DNA of 64,000 bases from JAZDFC01 sp043808235 (GTDB lineage: Bacteria > Bacteroidota > Ignavibacteria > Ignavibacteriales > Melioribacteraceae), in NCBI GenBank assembly GCA_043808235.1, contig JAZDFC010000080.1, positions 62,001 through 126,000 of the forward strand, read 5' to 3'. Within the stretch, counting starts at the first letter, position 1. Each line of letters opens with the position of its first letter. A model generated the notes under the pieces. It had not been told where the DNA came from, ran no database searches, and saw only the letters and a list, made by a program, of their open reading frames with translations. Shown here piece by piece: positions 17,883-26,630 of this stretch. The translations under genes and the position numbers were made by a program.

Positions 17883-18128
17883 ATGAATTATTTTTGGCAA
17901 TTACAACGAGGACAAACCGAATATAGATTGCAGACTGATGAACGGGCAATATATGAGAAGTTAAAACGTCGCAACGGATTTAATTTAGTTGGCTGTTCGA
18001 TAAGCGGTCAAAATCTGTGGATATACTCATGTAATTTTAGCAGACCCGACATATCAACAAAGACATTCCAGAATATTACAGGGCAAAAACCCGAAATTGA
18101 TTCTGAGGGTGTCTTCTGCTGTGGGTAG
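17883..18128 (+). CDS. Small hypothetical protein of the element (81 aa)
   Basis: Follows the polymerase-like gene with near overlap. An ATG at 17871 shares a base with its stop, but ATG 17883 has GGAGG five bases before it and is preferred. Product begins MNYFWQLQRGQTEYRLQTDE and ends DSEGVFCCG, with an ERAIYEKLKRRNGFNLVGCS middle; mixed alpha/beta and soluble. No family recognised. Co-transcription with 16690 suggests a replication or maintenance accessory. Confidence 0.6.
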   Translation: MNYFWQLQRGQTEYRLQTDERAIYEKLKRRNGFNLVGCSISGQNLWIYSCNFSRPDISTKTFQNITGQKPEIDSEGVFCCG

Positions 18129-18566
18129 TATCTTTTATCGGATTCGCAGTTTTGAGTAGCTTAGAAACGATTTATTGGGCAATTTCCTACGCCTAATTGT
18201 ATGGTTCAAACAGTATTGAATTGTAAAATATCCGTACAATATTGATATAGATTAAAAATGTCTATTAAAGTTAGTATCGGGAAAAATGTATGAGTTTTTC
18301 GGACTCTTTAAAAAAAGGAATTTCGACTCTTTGAAAAAGAATTATTGTCCGTCCATAAAAAAGGGGAAATTTATGAATTCATGTTTGTGGTTTTTCCGTT
18401 TGATTTGTGGATAGCTGAGGAATAAGGGAATTGTTTTTTTAATGGTGGTACGTATTTATCAGGATTACGGAATAGCGGAATAAGGGAATACAGGGATTAT
18501 ATATTCAGGCTTAACGGCATTGGAGATAAAACACCCACAGCATTTATAACAAGCAAGGTAAAATAT
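18129..18566. other. 438-bp repeat-bearing non-coding region, candidate origin
   Basis: No gene. It contains a 13-bp direct repeat GGAATAAGGGAAT (18419-18431 and 18477-18489), a near-repeat around 18298-18335 (GGACTCTTT..AAAAAA and CGACTCTTTGAAAAA), and TGTGGATAG (18406-18414), one base off the reverse complement of the DnaA box TTATCCACA. Placement next to the polymerase-like gene would suit a replication origin for the circular form; this is inference. Confidence 0.4.
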
Positions 18567-18794
18567 ATGTTGACATTTGGAAACCTATTAGGTAAATTAA
18601 CAAGTGGAATGAAAAACGAATCAGTAAATATTAAAAATCTAAAGACACCGCAGAATTTTGCGATTGAGAAAGGTATATCCCGGCAGTTAGTTTATCGAAT
18701 GATTGGTGAAGGGAAAATTGATACTGTGAATATCGATGGAACTGTTTTCATCCTCTTAAATGAAAAAGCAAAAAGTTATAAAAGAAGCAGATAA
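18567..18794 (+). CDS. Excisionase-like HTH protein
   Basis: A 75-residue protein with a MerR/excisionase-type winged helix: LKTPQNFAIEKGISRQLVYR then MIGEGKIDTVNIDGTVFILL (residues 25-65), the pattern of HTH_17/Xis DNA-binding proteins, and a basic tail KSYKRSR. AAGG lies seven to eight bases before the ATG. It is the last gene before the right att site, 220 bp from it, so it is a good candidate for the recombination directionality factor. Confidence 0.7.
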   Translation: MLTFGNLLGKLTSGMKNESVNIKNLKTPQNFAIEKGISRQLVYRMIGEGKIDTVNIDGTVFILLNEKAKSYKRSR

Positions 18795-18803
18795 ATTTTA
18801 GAA

Positions 18804-18985
18804 AGTAAACTGTAAAGCACTACAATGAAAATAATTTTATTTAGAAAGAAGCTCAGGCGTTTTTGGGAGTAGTGCCCCATCAGTTACGTTTGGGCTTTTT
18901 CTATTTTTTTATGTTCTTTGTATAGTGGCTAAAAGTGATAAGTAAACTGTACAGTAAAATGTCAAATTGTACAGTAAAATGAGTC
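18804..18985 (+). repeat. Right-end direct repeats (candidate arm-type sites)
   Basis: TGTACAGTAAAATG occurs twice, 20 bp apart (18948-18961 and 18968-18981). AGTAAACTGTACAG (18941-18954) is echoed by AGTAAACTGTAAAG (18804-18817). TGTACA is palindromic. A related copy sits beside the left att site. The spacing near two helical turns fits cooperative protein binding. A T-rich hairpin, GCCC..GGGC then TTTTT near 18871-18900, may end the upstream gene. Confidence 0.5.
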
Positions 18986-19016
18986 AAAGAATTTCGAGAA
19001 AAGTTCGTTTTTAGCG

Positions 19017-19068
19017 CATGGGGCTATAGCTCAGTTGGGAGAGCGGTTCGTTCGCAACGAACAGGCCA
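19017..19068 (+). repeat. Right attachment repeat (attR core)
   Basis: Exact 52-bp copy of 10661-10712, covering the three bases before the tRNA and tRNA positions 1-49. Together the two copies delimit the integrated element. Confidence 0.9.
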
Positions 19069-19092
19069 GGGGTTCGAGTCCCCTTAGCTCCA
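19020..19092 (+). tRNA. tRNA-Ala(CGC)
   Basis: Complete 73-nt cloverleaf. Acceptor GGGGCTA/TAGCTCC contains the alanine identity pair G3-U70. D-arm GCTC..GAGC; anticodon stem GTTCG/CGAAC with loop TTCGCAA (anticodon CGC); T-arm AGGGG-TTCGAGT-CCCCT; discriminator A. The 3' CCA is not encoded (CAAG follows). The first 49 positions were supplied by the element on integration, so its promoter now lies in element DNA. Confidence 0.95.
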
Positions 19093-19195
19093 CAAGTTAA
19101 AATTAGAATCAACAAATCCCAAATAACAAATAATTAGAAAATATCATGTTCATTATGGAGGTAATGAATTACTTTCATAATTGAAGGGAATATTT

Positions 19196-19831
19196 ATGGA
19201 AAATGAATCCGCCGGTAATAATAATTGGCTTGATTGGGCAAGGGAGATACAGTCTCTTTCCCAAACAGGTTTGGCATTTGCACAAACGGAATACGATAAA
19301 CAACGGTACACCCGGTTCTCGGAAATAGCGGCGGAAATTGTTAACAATTATTCAACGCTTGACAAAGAGACACTTGTAAAAAGTTTTTTAAGTCATCCCG
19401 GCTATGCCACTCCTAAAATTGATGTGCGAGCAGCGGTAGTCAGTGATGGGAAAATTTTACTCGTTCATGAGAAGAGCGATAATCTTTGGGCGATGCCCGG
19501 CGGCTGGGCAGATGTGGGTGACACTCCTTCCGGGGTTGTAATTCGGGAGACCAAAGAAGAAAGCGGATTCGATGTTGTTCCCCAAAAAGTTATCGGAGTG
19601 TTTGATGCTAACCGGAGCGGAAGACCGCTGGAATTTTTCCATGCATACAAAATAATCTTTCTGTGTGAATTGACCGGCGGCGAAGCCCGATCAAGCGATG
19701 AAACTCATGGTGCGGAATTTTTTAGCTTTGATAATCTTCCACCTCTTTCGCCGAATCGTACAAATAATAGGCATCTCGATGAAATCAAAGTTCATCTGGC
19801 GGATAAAACCAGATCAACTCATTTCGATTGA
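19196..19831 (+). CDS. NUDIX hydrolase (with N-terminal NUDIX_N domain)
   Basis: A pyrophosphohydrolase of 211 residues in the YjhB-like branch: N-terminal helical NUDIX_N domain (residues 8-65, WLDWAREIQSLSQTGLAFAQ) followed by the Nudix fold (about 70-205). The Nudix box is GWADVGDTPSGVVIRETKEE then SGF; the REtkEES core is intact, and the usual Glu after G-x5 is Asp, as often in this branch. The start is ATG 19196 with AAGGG upstream; a TTG at 19181 is less likely. Substrate probably a nucleoside diphosphate derivative such as ADP-ribose; not shown. DUF1232 gene follows after 20 bp. Confidence 0.88.
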   Translation: MENESAGNNNWLDWAREIQSLSQTGLAFAQTEYDKQRYTRFSEIAAEIVNNYSTLDKETLVKSFLSHPGYATPKIDVRAAVVSDGKILLVHEKSDNLWAMPGGWADVGDTPSGVVIRETKEESGFDVVPQKVIGVFDANRSGRPLEFFHAYKIIFLCELTGGEARSSDETHGAEFFSFDNLPPLSPNRTNNRHLDEIKVHLADKTRSTHFD

Positions 19832-19851
19832 TTTTTTATTGAAAGAAAACT

Positions 19852-20292
19852 ATGGATGAAAAACATAAAGATTTTTATCTGAAACTCCGGAAAGAAATTA
19901 AGGAGTGGGTGAATAAAAATATTGATAAAAAAAATGTGTGGTCGGATTATATTCTTATCGCGCCGGACATGTTTCATCTTCTTGTTAAATTGACGCTTGA
20001 TAAAGATGTGCCAGCTTCAAAAAAAGTAAAACTTGCGGTGGTTATCGCCTATTTTATTTCTCCAATCGATCTTCTTCCCGAAGCTATTCTCGGTCCAATG
20101 GGCTACCTTGATGATGTTGCTCTTGCTGCTTACATTCTAAATGAAATGATTATTGATCTTGATCCGCAGATTGTTAAGCGTAACTGGGCTGGCGAACACG
20201 ATATTCTAATTCTCATCAAAAATATTGTATCGCATGCAAGTCATATGCTTGGCGGAAAATTGTGGCAACGATTAAAGGGCAGGCTAAAGTAG
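19852..20292 (+). CDS. DUF1232 (YkvA-type) protein
   Basis: 146 residues with the DUF1232 core: VKLAVVIAYFISPIDLLPEA and GYLDDVALAAYILNEMI (residues 62-105), a short hydrophobic pair typical of YkvA-like membrane-associated proteins. Function unknown for the family. Starts 20 bp after the Nudix gene and shares its terminator, so the two form an operon. Confidence 0.82.
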   Translation: MDEKHKDFYLKLRKEIKEWVNKNIDKKNVWSDYILIAPDMFHLLVKLTLDKDVPASKKVKLAVVIAYFISPIDLLPEAILGPMGYLDDVALAAYILNEMIIDLDPQIVKRNWAGEHDILILIKNIVSHASHMLGGKLWQRLKGRLK

Positions 20293-20404
20293 TTAAGAAC
20301 GGAAAATGAAGAATTTATAATTATGAAGAACGCAGATTGCTGACTGCAATTCTTTGATAGAATGTTCCCCACTAACAGAAAATAAACCAAATCTTATTTA
20401 TTAT

Positions 20405-20446
20405 CCCAACTCCAGCTTGCTGTTCTGAGCATGGAGTTGGGTTTTT
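20405..20446 (+). terminator. Rho-independent terminator
   Basis: Perfect 10-bp arms CCCAACTCCA (20405-20414) and TGGAGTTGGG (20432-20441) followed by TTTTT. Ends the Nudix/DUF1232 unit. Confidence 0.85.
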
Positions 20447-20494
20447 GCAGTAAATTTTTCGGGAATTGAAAATACTAATTTGGTTTTGATATGC

Positions 20495-21277
20495 TTACAA
20501 CTGTCTTATCGGAAGCTCTTTTTTAGTTACGCCTTGAGGAAGTTCGAACGTATTTGCCTGGATTTCCTGAACGATTATTTCTTTTACCTCCGAAGTTATT
20601 CTTGCAACATTTTTAGAATATGAAATTGATTTGATCGGGAGAGAATTCTCTCCGATGTACTCCAAATTATTAAGACCAGCATTTTTGATTATCCTGCCAT
20701 TAAATTTCTTTAAGAAGTTTAACATTTTGGAAAGTGTACCGCGATAATCACTTTGTAATCCGCTGTTATTCCAATTAGTTGCCCATATTTCAGCGGTTCG
20801 AACTGAATCTGTGTCACTCTCGAATTTATCGCAAATCCATTTATCAATTTTTTGTCCGGACGCTGTCTTCTTTACTTCAATTTTCGATTCAGTTTTGTTT
20901 TTACGCGCTAACTTTTTTTCAAGTTCGGCTCTTTGCTGCTCCGTTAATTTTTTCAATACTTCTTCGGTATTCTTTTCCATATCGCCAAACATTGATTTCA
21001 TTTTATCCACATCTTCGCCGGTTATTTCCATGTAACTATTTGCTTGTTTGTCAATACTCCAAAGAATATCCTTTGTGGAATTGTAAATCAGAATACTTTC
21101 TTTGCCTTTGCTCAAAATATCTATTCTTATAAAATCTGTCGAAAGATATACTGTTGTTGTGTTTACAACTCCCGTTCGGTGCTCGGTATCATTTATTTTT
21201 ATAATTCCGCCTGCAAATAATTTGGTTGAAATAATAGTTAGCGCAAAGATGAAAATAACAATTCGAATATTTTTCAT
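20495..21277 (-). CDS. Exported DUF4412-like protein
   Basis: About 260 residues. Signal peptide MKNIRIVIFIFALTIISTKL ending at FAGG; ATG 21277 has GAGGA four bases upstream, so the longer open frame to 21337 is not used. The body resembles DUF4412-type periplasmic proteins that read as a beta-rich domain (IRIDILSKGKESILIYNSTK, ILWSIDKQANSYMEITGEDV), interrupted by a charged helix (EEVLKKLTEQQRAELEKKLA) and closing with a second beta region. Function unknown. Confidence 0.75.
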   Translation of the reverse strand: MKNIRIVIFIFALTIISTKLFAGGIIKINDTEHRTGVVNTTTVYLSTDFIRIDILSKGKESILIYNSTKDILWSIDKQANSYMEITGEDVDKMKSMFGDMEKNTEEVLKKLTEQQRAELEKKLARKNKTESKIEVKKTASGQKIDKWICDKFESDTDSVRTAEIWATNWNNSGLQSDYRGTLSKMLNFLKKFNGRIIKNAGLNNLEYIGENSLPIKSISYSKNVARITSEVKEIIVQEIQANTFELPQGVTKKELPIRQL

Positions 21278-21610
21278 ACTGTCCTCATGCTTAATAAATA
21301 AGAAATTAATATAGGATTGTACGTTCTCAACACCCAACTAAGTTCCCTATTCGTAAAAGAAAAATGGTGATAAGAGAATAGGTTTTTTAATCATAATATT
21401 ATTCTTATTTACTGCCTGGTTGGCGAATTCTTGATGAATAAGAAAGGGGCTAGAAAAGCTTTGAGCGGATTTTAGAAATATTCTTAGAGATGGCTTATGG
21501 AATCTGAAAATTTTATTAAAATTCCCGAAACGGTTTTTTTTGAATTAAGGATTTCCATATCTTTTGAGTGTGAATTTTGAATTACTAATAATCTATAAGG
21601 GTATATAAAA
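21278..21610. other. Divergent intergenic region
   Basis: 333 bp between the leftward exported protein and the rightward ferredoxin. Very AT-rich, with no repeat, RNA or convincing small gene seen; only a 27-codon frame from ATG 21497 without family features. Confidence 0.4.
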
Positions 21611-21910
21611 ATGGCTGTAAAAATCACAGAAGAATGTATCTCATGCAATGCATGCGAAGCTGAATGTCCGAACAACGCTATTTACTCTGCTGGAACTCCA
21701 TGGATTCTCGGTGGAGAAGAACATGCGGCTCTTTCTGAAGATGTAACTTATATAGCGCCGGATAAATGTACAGAATGCGTCGGTTTTTTTGATGAACCCC
21801 AATGCATTGCAGCTTGTCCCACCGAAGCAATTGTTTACGATGAAGATAAAAAAGAAACAAAAGAACAATTGATGGCTAAAAAAGAACATTTGGATAGCGT
21901 AGGGAGGTAA
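21611..21910 (+). CDS. 2[4Fe-4S] ferredoxin, YfhL-like
   Basis: A 99-residue ferredoxin of the YfhL/Allochromatium type. First cluster motif CISCNACEAECP (residues 11-22), second CTECVGFFDEPQCIAACP with the characteristic insertion between the second and third cysteines, and a C-terminal helix extension (KKETKEQLMAKKEHL). Soluble electron carrier of low potential. ATG preceded by AAGGGTATATAAAA. It stands alone with its own terminator. Confidence 0.92.
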   Translation: MAVKITEECISCNACEAECPNNAIYSAGTPWILGGEEHAALSEDVTYIAPDKCTECVGFFDEPQCIAACPTEAIVYDEDKKETKEQLMAKKEHLDSVGR

Positions 21911-21925
21911 CCTTTTGTTCTTAAC

Positions 21926-21955
21926 AACCCGGATCATTTGACCCGGGTTTTTTTG
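21926..21955 (+). terminator. Terminator of the ferredoxin gene
   Basis: AACCCGG (21926-21932) pairs with CCGGGTT (21943-21949), followed by a run of seven T. Confidence 0.85.
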
Positions 21956-22025
21956 TATAAACAACTCAACTTCTTACTCGCTTTCTTCACATCCGAGGTT
22001 GGGTTTTTAATTGGTTGGATGGTAA

Positions 22026-22748
22026 TTAACCCAACGCTTTTTTAATTTTGGCTGCATACCCCCGGCTCATCATAAACGGCGATTCAATTCCCTTGATATA
22101 AACGCAATGCGATTGATTAAACCAGTCTTCTATTCGTTCTATATGAGCAAGATTAATGATCGTCGATCTGTGTATCCGGCAGAAATGTCTTTCCGGTAAT
22201 CTGTCTTCCCATTCTCTCATCGGTTTGGAAGTGAGTTTTTTCTCGCCGTTCCCGGTTATGATTTCAGTGTAATCGCCTGCCGATGATATAACCATTACCG
22301 AAGAAATTTTTACAAAGCTGTATTTGTTATTTAATAGCAAGAATATGGAATCATCATAATTTAATCGAGACAGTTCGAGAGTACTATTCTCATCTTTGGA
22401 ATTGATACGGGACAAAGCCAATCTCAGACGGTCGGGAATAACCGGTTTCAATAAATAATCCTGTGCATTCACTTCGAATGCACGGATAGCGTATTTGTCG
22501 TAGGCAGTAACAAAAATCACTTTAATATCCGGATCGATTTTATCAAGCAGTTCGAAACCGCTTTCATCTTTCAATTGGATATCGAGGAAAATTAGATCCG
22601 GTCCCGCATTTGAAATAGCATCAATTGCTTCGGAAATATTTGAAGCCTCGCCTACAATTTCTACTTCTTCAAATTCATTGAGTAGATTCTTCAAGTCTTC
22701 GCGGGCAAGACTTTCATCATCTATTATTATAGACCTTATTTTTTTCAT
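22026..22748 (-). CDS. LytTR-family response regulator
   Basis: 240 residues: receiver domain 1-120 with acidic pocket IIDDES, phospho-acceptor Asp in DLIFLDIQLKDESG, switch Thr in VTAYD and Lys in LLKPV; LytTR DNA-binding domain 135-238 (FVKISSVMVISSAGDYTEII, HRSTIINLAHIERIED). Transcribed away from a LytS-type histidine kinase gene 233 bp upstream, its probable partner. Target genes unknown. Confidence 0.92.
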   Translation of the reverse strand: MKKIRSIIIDDESLAREDLKNLLNEFEEVEIVGEASNISEAIDAISNAGPDLIFLDIQLKDESGFELLDKIDPDIKVIFVTAYDKYAIRAFEVNAQDYLLKPVIPDRLRLALSRINSKDENSTLELSRLNYDDSIFLLLNNKYSFVKISSVMVISSAGDYTEIITGNGEKKLTSKPMREWEDRLPERHFCRIHRSTIINLAHIERIEDWFNQSHCVYIKGIESPFMMSRGYAAKIKKALG

Positions 22749-22981
22749 GCGGAACTCTTTCTTAGTTCATTATTTAGAAGAATCGCTTATTAAAAAATAA
22801 TTGAGTTCTGTTCAAATGACAATCCGGTTACTTTGAGTTGCCTTATTTAGCTGTGAGTAGTTATTTAACCACTGTAAAGGTAGTTCAAAGACATTGAGCG
22901 CATTTCAAAGAATAACCTTTAACAAGCGCCGGTTAATAATTATTTTTAATGTGTTAAAAATTATCAAATTGTGCGCGGTAA

Positions 22982-24079
22982 ATGGAAACTAAAAGATTCG
23001 AAAAAATATTGGCGGCTTTAAATAAGAATGCCATCATCAATTTTTGGATTCTGAATATTCTTTTTTGGATTGTGTACTCGCTGATATTTCTTCCTTATGC
23101 ATATTATGTTTACGGCAACAACATAACTAAAATAATTCTTGCTCTCGGGAATGTACTTTTTGGATTCGTTGTTACTTCAATTATGCGGTTGGTTTATCAC
23201 CGGTTTAGTTTCAACCGCCATTCATTTTTATTCCTTGCAATTGTCGTCGTAATCGTTTCATTCATTGGAGTAATGATTTGGTATCGGCTTGATGATTTAT
23301 TACGAATTACATTCGTTGGTTGGGAAAAGGGAATTAAAACCAAATCATTTTTTCAATTCTTTTATGAAGTTGCATGGAGTACACCCATATTCCTAACATG
23401 GAGTTTTTTATACTTCGCTCTAAAACTTTGGCGGGAATGGGATACACAGAGAGAAAGGATTGAAAAGGCGGATGCGTTGGCGGCAAAGGCAAACCTTGAC
23501 ATGCTCAGATATCAACTGAATCCGCACTTTATTTTCAATACACTCAGTTCATTAAGAGCGATGACAGTAAAAGATCCGCTCAAAGCAAGAGATATGATTA
23601 CTAAAATTTCTGAATTCCTTAGATACACCCTTGTGGACGATGCAAAAAATGAAGTCTCGTTGAATGAAGAAATCGATGCTATAAAAAATTATCTTGAAAT
23701 TGAAAAGATTCGTTTGGAAGATCAGCTTGAGCTTTCTTATAATATTCATCCGCTGGCAGGTGAATATCCCGTCCCGGCATTCATCTTAAATCCAATAGTT
23801 GAAAATGCTATCAAACACGGAACTGAAAAGAACCGGCTGCTCAAGATTGAAATCATCGCAAATATTCTCCCCGACAAAAGTTTAAAATTAGAATTGATCA
23901 ACTCAGGCAAATTGGTAAATAACAAAAACGGAGATGAATCAAACGGATTGAGCATTGGACTTGCAAATGTGAAGCAGAGGCTTTCGCTTCAGTATCCGGG
24001 GAACTCAAATTTTTCAATTGAGGAAAGAGATGGAAAGGTTTTCACAACAATAATTCTAAAACGAGATATGCACGGATAA
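22982..24079 (+). CDS. LytS/YehU-type sensor histidine kinase
   Basis: 365 residues: four membrane helices (residues about 20-165), then a His_kinase domain with the phospho-accepting His in RYQLNPHFIFNTLSSLRAM, and an HATPase domain with N-box NPIVENAIKHG and G-box SIGLANVKQRLSLQYPG. No large extracellular sensor domain, as in many Bacteroidota LytS-like kinases. ATG 22982 fits but has no strong Shine-Dalgarno. Divergent from the LytTR regulator; the pair likely senses a membrane or cell-wall signal. Confidence 0.9.
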   Translation: METKRFEKILAALNKNAIINFWILNILFWIVYSLIFLPYAYYVYGNNITKIILALGNVLFGFVVTSIMRLVYHRFSFNRHSFLFLAIVVVIVSFIGVMIWYRLDDLLRITFVGWEKGIKTKSFFQFFYEVAWSTPIFLTWSFLYFALKLWREWDTQRERIEKADALAAKANLDMLRYQLNPHFIFNTLSSLRAMTVKDPLKARDMITKISEFLRYTLVDDAKNEVSLNEEIDAIKNYLEIEKIRLEDQLELSYNIHPLAGEYPVPAFILNPIVENAIKHGTEKNRLLKIEIIANILPDKSLKLELINSGKLVNNKNGDESNGLSIGLANVKQRLSLQYPGNSNFSIEERDGKVFTTIILKRDMHG

Positions 24080-24112
24080 TCTTTTTTCACTTCAGTATCA
24101 TCTGAAGTTTTA

Positions 24113-25138
24113 TCAATTAGCTCCTACTGCAAAATTGATTAGTATCCCGGTCAATACAGTTGATATCATCACCCATGCAATTAAAACAATCGTCAGTTTC
24201 TTTCCGATATATTTGATTAGCATGATTAAAGATGAAGCGCAAACCGAGGTCGATGTCATCGAAAAGGCAAGCGCTGTTCCAAGCGGCAGATGAGCAAACT
24301 TCATAAGCGGACTTACAAATAAAACATCGGCGCCGCTGCAGAAATACATGGGGATGCCTGTTATTATTACAAGCATATTGCCGAGAAAATTATTTTCCAG
24401 ATTGATTCCAGCAAGAATGTTTTTGCTGATTGTCAATTCAAATGTTATGCTTAGAAAGCCTGCAAGCAGTATAAACGGAAATATTTTCTTATAGACGGAA
24501 AATGTTTCGTCAAGGATGTGCTCGCGGAAGAATGAACATTTTTTATTTGGACCGCAAGATTGCGCGATAGCTGTATGATCGATATTCTTCTTTTTGCCGA
24601 ACCACTCAAGTACAAATCCAGCAGAAACAGACAATATAAATGCGAATATAATTCTGAGTAATGTGTATTGCCATCCAATAACGCTTAACGAAAGCATAAT
24701 TATGTATGGATTCAAAAGCGGGGCAGCAATTACAAATGTTATGATTACCCTGAACGGTACTTTTTCCGTCATTGCTTTTATAAGCGGAACTACGCTGCAA
24801 GAACATACCGGTAAAACGGACGCATAAAAAAATGCCGTGACTGTATTTTTCGGAATAATTTTTTGTATCCGGAAGAAATATCGTTCAATAATTACTGCAA
24901 GCAAAATTCCAAAAATTACGACAAGAGAAAGTTCGATTAGATTTTCATAAACCTGGAACAGCCATCTCGGCAATTCACCGTAGAGGATGCAATTTTGCCT
25001 GGTTTGGTATGAAATTCCGAAATAGGTTTTATAAATTGTATCGGCAAGTAAAATGAAAAGTGAAACGGAAATAAAAATTCTTGCCCCGTATCTTCTAAAA
25101 TAATAAAATGGATTTAGCGCCAGTACTTGCAGCATCAT
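24113..25138 (-). CDS. ArsP/YraQ-type permease
   Basis: 341 residues, about eight to ten membrane helices in two inverted halves, matching the DUF318/UPF0718 permease family. Characteristic PVCSCSVVPLIKAMTEKVPF and FCSGADVLFVSPL segments. A cytoplasmic loop holds SCGPNKKCSF, three cysteines that could bind a metal or metalloid. ArsP members export organoarsenicals and other relatives act on unknown substrates, so the substrate here is open. It ends 33 bp from the convergent kinase gene. Confidence 0.82.
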   Translation of the reverse strand: MMLQVLALNPFYYFRRYGARIFISVSLFILLADTIYKTYFGISYQTRQNCILYGELPRWLFQVYENLIELSLVVIFGILLAVIIERYFFRIQKIIPKNTVTAFFYASVLPVCSCSVVPLIKAMTEKVPFRVIITFVIAAPLLNPYIIMLSLSVIGWQYTLLRIIFAFILSVSAGFVLEWFGKKKNIDHTAIAQSCGPNKKCSFFREHILDETFSVYKKIFPFILLAGFLSITFELTISKNILAGINLENNFLGNMLVIITGIPMYFCSGADVLFVSPLMKFAHLPLGTALAFSMTSTSVCASSLIMLIKYIGKKLTIVLIAWVMISTVLTGILINFAVGAN

Positions 25139-25154
25139 TCCCTCAAATGAACAG

Positions 25155-26612
25155 TTATTTTAAAAGAATCATTTTTTTTGTTTGGGAAAGATTTCCGCTA
25201 ATCATAGAATAAAAATAGATTCCGGAGCTGACCACTTCGTGAGAATTATTCAAGCCGTCCCATATGATCGCATTATGCCCGCCCGGTTTTTCTTCATTGA
25301 TTAAGTTCCGGATCAATCGACCTGTTGAATCATAAATATTCAATTTTACATTGGAAGTTTCCGGTAAAGTAAAATCAATAGCTGTCTGCATATTGAAAGG
25401 ATTGGGTGAATTCTGATATAAATTAAATCCCATTTCCTCATCTTGCGATTGTTCTATTCCGGTTACCGGATCATTTAATTTCATCAGCATCATATCATAG
25501 GAACCATTGCCGGTCGAGTTTGTTTGACCAAGAACATAGATATCATTGTTCAAAGACAAAACGGAATTAGTCCAATCGGTTTTTGAAAGATCGATGGCTT
25601 TTTTCCAAATTGTGCTGCCGCTTGCGTTAAGTTTTATAAGATATACATCGGTGTTCATTGCGATATTGGATTTTGTATTTCCACAGATGATAATATTACT
25701 CGAATCATCCTCACAGGCTGCTGCACCGTAATCATAAAAATTGTAATTGTCAAAATATTTTAGCCATTTCTTTGTTCCGTCCTTATCTACTTTTATCGCA
25801 ACCGCATCCATGAAATCGGAACCGTGTTTATCACCGCTTCCAATCAAAATAAAATCTCCGTCGGAATAGGGAATCATAAAGCTGCCAATATCGAAATTGC
25901 TGCGGTTATAATTTTTCTTCCAAAGCAAATTGCCCTGTGCGTCCGTCTTCACAAGAAAATAATCGAGATTGGTTGCTCCGTATGAACCTGTTGAACCCAG
26001 AATTAATAAGCTGCCATCTGTATTTTCAATGACTGATGCACCCGATTCATTACTTGTATCCCCGAATTTTTTATCCCACACGAGTTCGCCTGCGCTGTTT
26101 AATTTTACAACATACATATCGTTTTCGCCAGCAGTCTCATTCCCGGTATAGCCATTTATAATCAATCCGCCATCCTGAGTTTCATCAATACATGTTGCAA
26201 TATCAAGACTCTCCCCCCCGAAAGTCTTCGACCAAATTTCATTGCCATCATTGTCAATTTTTACAATATAAAAATCCTTTGATCCTGATGCCGAAGAGTA
26301 TCCGGCGACAGCATAACCGCCGCTGCTGAGTGCAGTGATAGTGTTGCCATATTCAAAAGCAGTAGTACCAAAAGTTTTACTCCATATTTCGTTTCCTTCG
26401 AGATCTACTCTTACAATATAAATATCGCTTGCGCCGTTTCCGGATGAATAAGTAAATCCGCAAAGTACAAATCCGCCATCGTGAGCAGCTACGAATGATT
26501 TTGCCCCATCAGAAAATTCACCGCCGTATGTCTTCGTCCAAATGACTGAAGGCTGGGCTATCGAATCTGTAGTAAGTATTAGCAAAGAAATAAAGATCCA
26601 TTTTTTTAACAT
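25155..26612 (-). CDS. T9SS-secreted beta-propeller-like protein
   Basis: 485 residues: signal peptide to about 20 (TTDSIAQ), then seven or so repeats of about 55 residues built on GGEFSDGAKSFVAAHDGGFV and IYIVRVDLEGNEIWSKTFG, predicting a beta-propeller. The T9SS sorting domain at the end (FNLYQNSPNPFNMQTAIDFT, SGIYFYSMISG, KKMILLK) replaces the usual NYPNPFNPST with NSPNPFNMQT. Exported to the surface; ligand unknown. Lies just downstream of the DJ-1/PfpI gene on the same strand (18 bp), so probably one operon. Confidence 0.85.
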   Translation of the reverse strand: MLKKWIFISLLILTTDSIAQPSVIWTKTYGGEFSDGAKSFVAAHDGGFVLCGFTYSSGNGASDIYIVRVDLEGNEIWSKTFGTTAFEYGNTITALSSGGYAVAGYSSASGSKDFYIVKIDNDGNEIWSKTFGGESLDIATCIDETQDGGLIINGYTGNETAGENDMYVVKLNSAGELVWDKKFGDTSNESGASVIENTDGSLLILGSTGSYGATNLDYFLVKTDAQGNLLWKKNYNRSNFDIGSFMIPYSDGDFILIGSGDKHGSDFMDAVAIKVDKDGTKKWLKYFDNYNFYDYGAAACEDDSSNIIICGNTKSNIAMNTDVYLIKLNASGSTIWKKAIDLSKTDWTNSVLSLNNDIYVLGQTNSTGNGSYDMMLMKLNDPVTGIEQSQDEEMGFNLYQNSPNPFNMQTAIDFTLPETSNVKLNIYDSTGRLIRNLINEEKPGGHNAIIWDGLNNSHEVVSSGIYFYSMISGNLSQTKKMILLK

Positions 26613-26630
26613 TACCGTATCTCCAAAATT

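Noticed and set aside
18129..18566. Repeats in this gap as a CRISPR array
   Set aside because: Only two 13-bp copies with unequal spacing; no cas genes.
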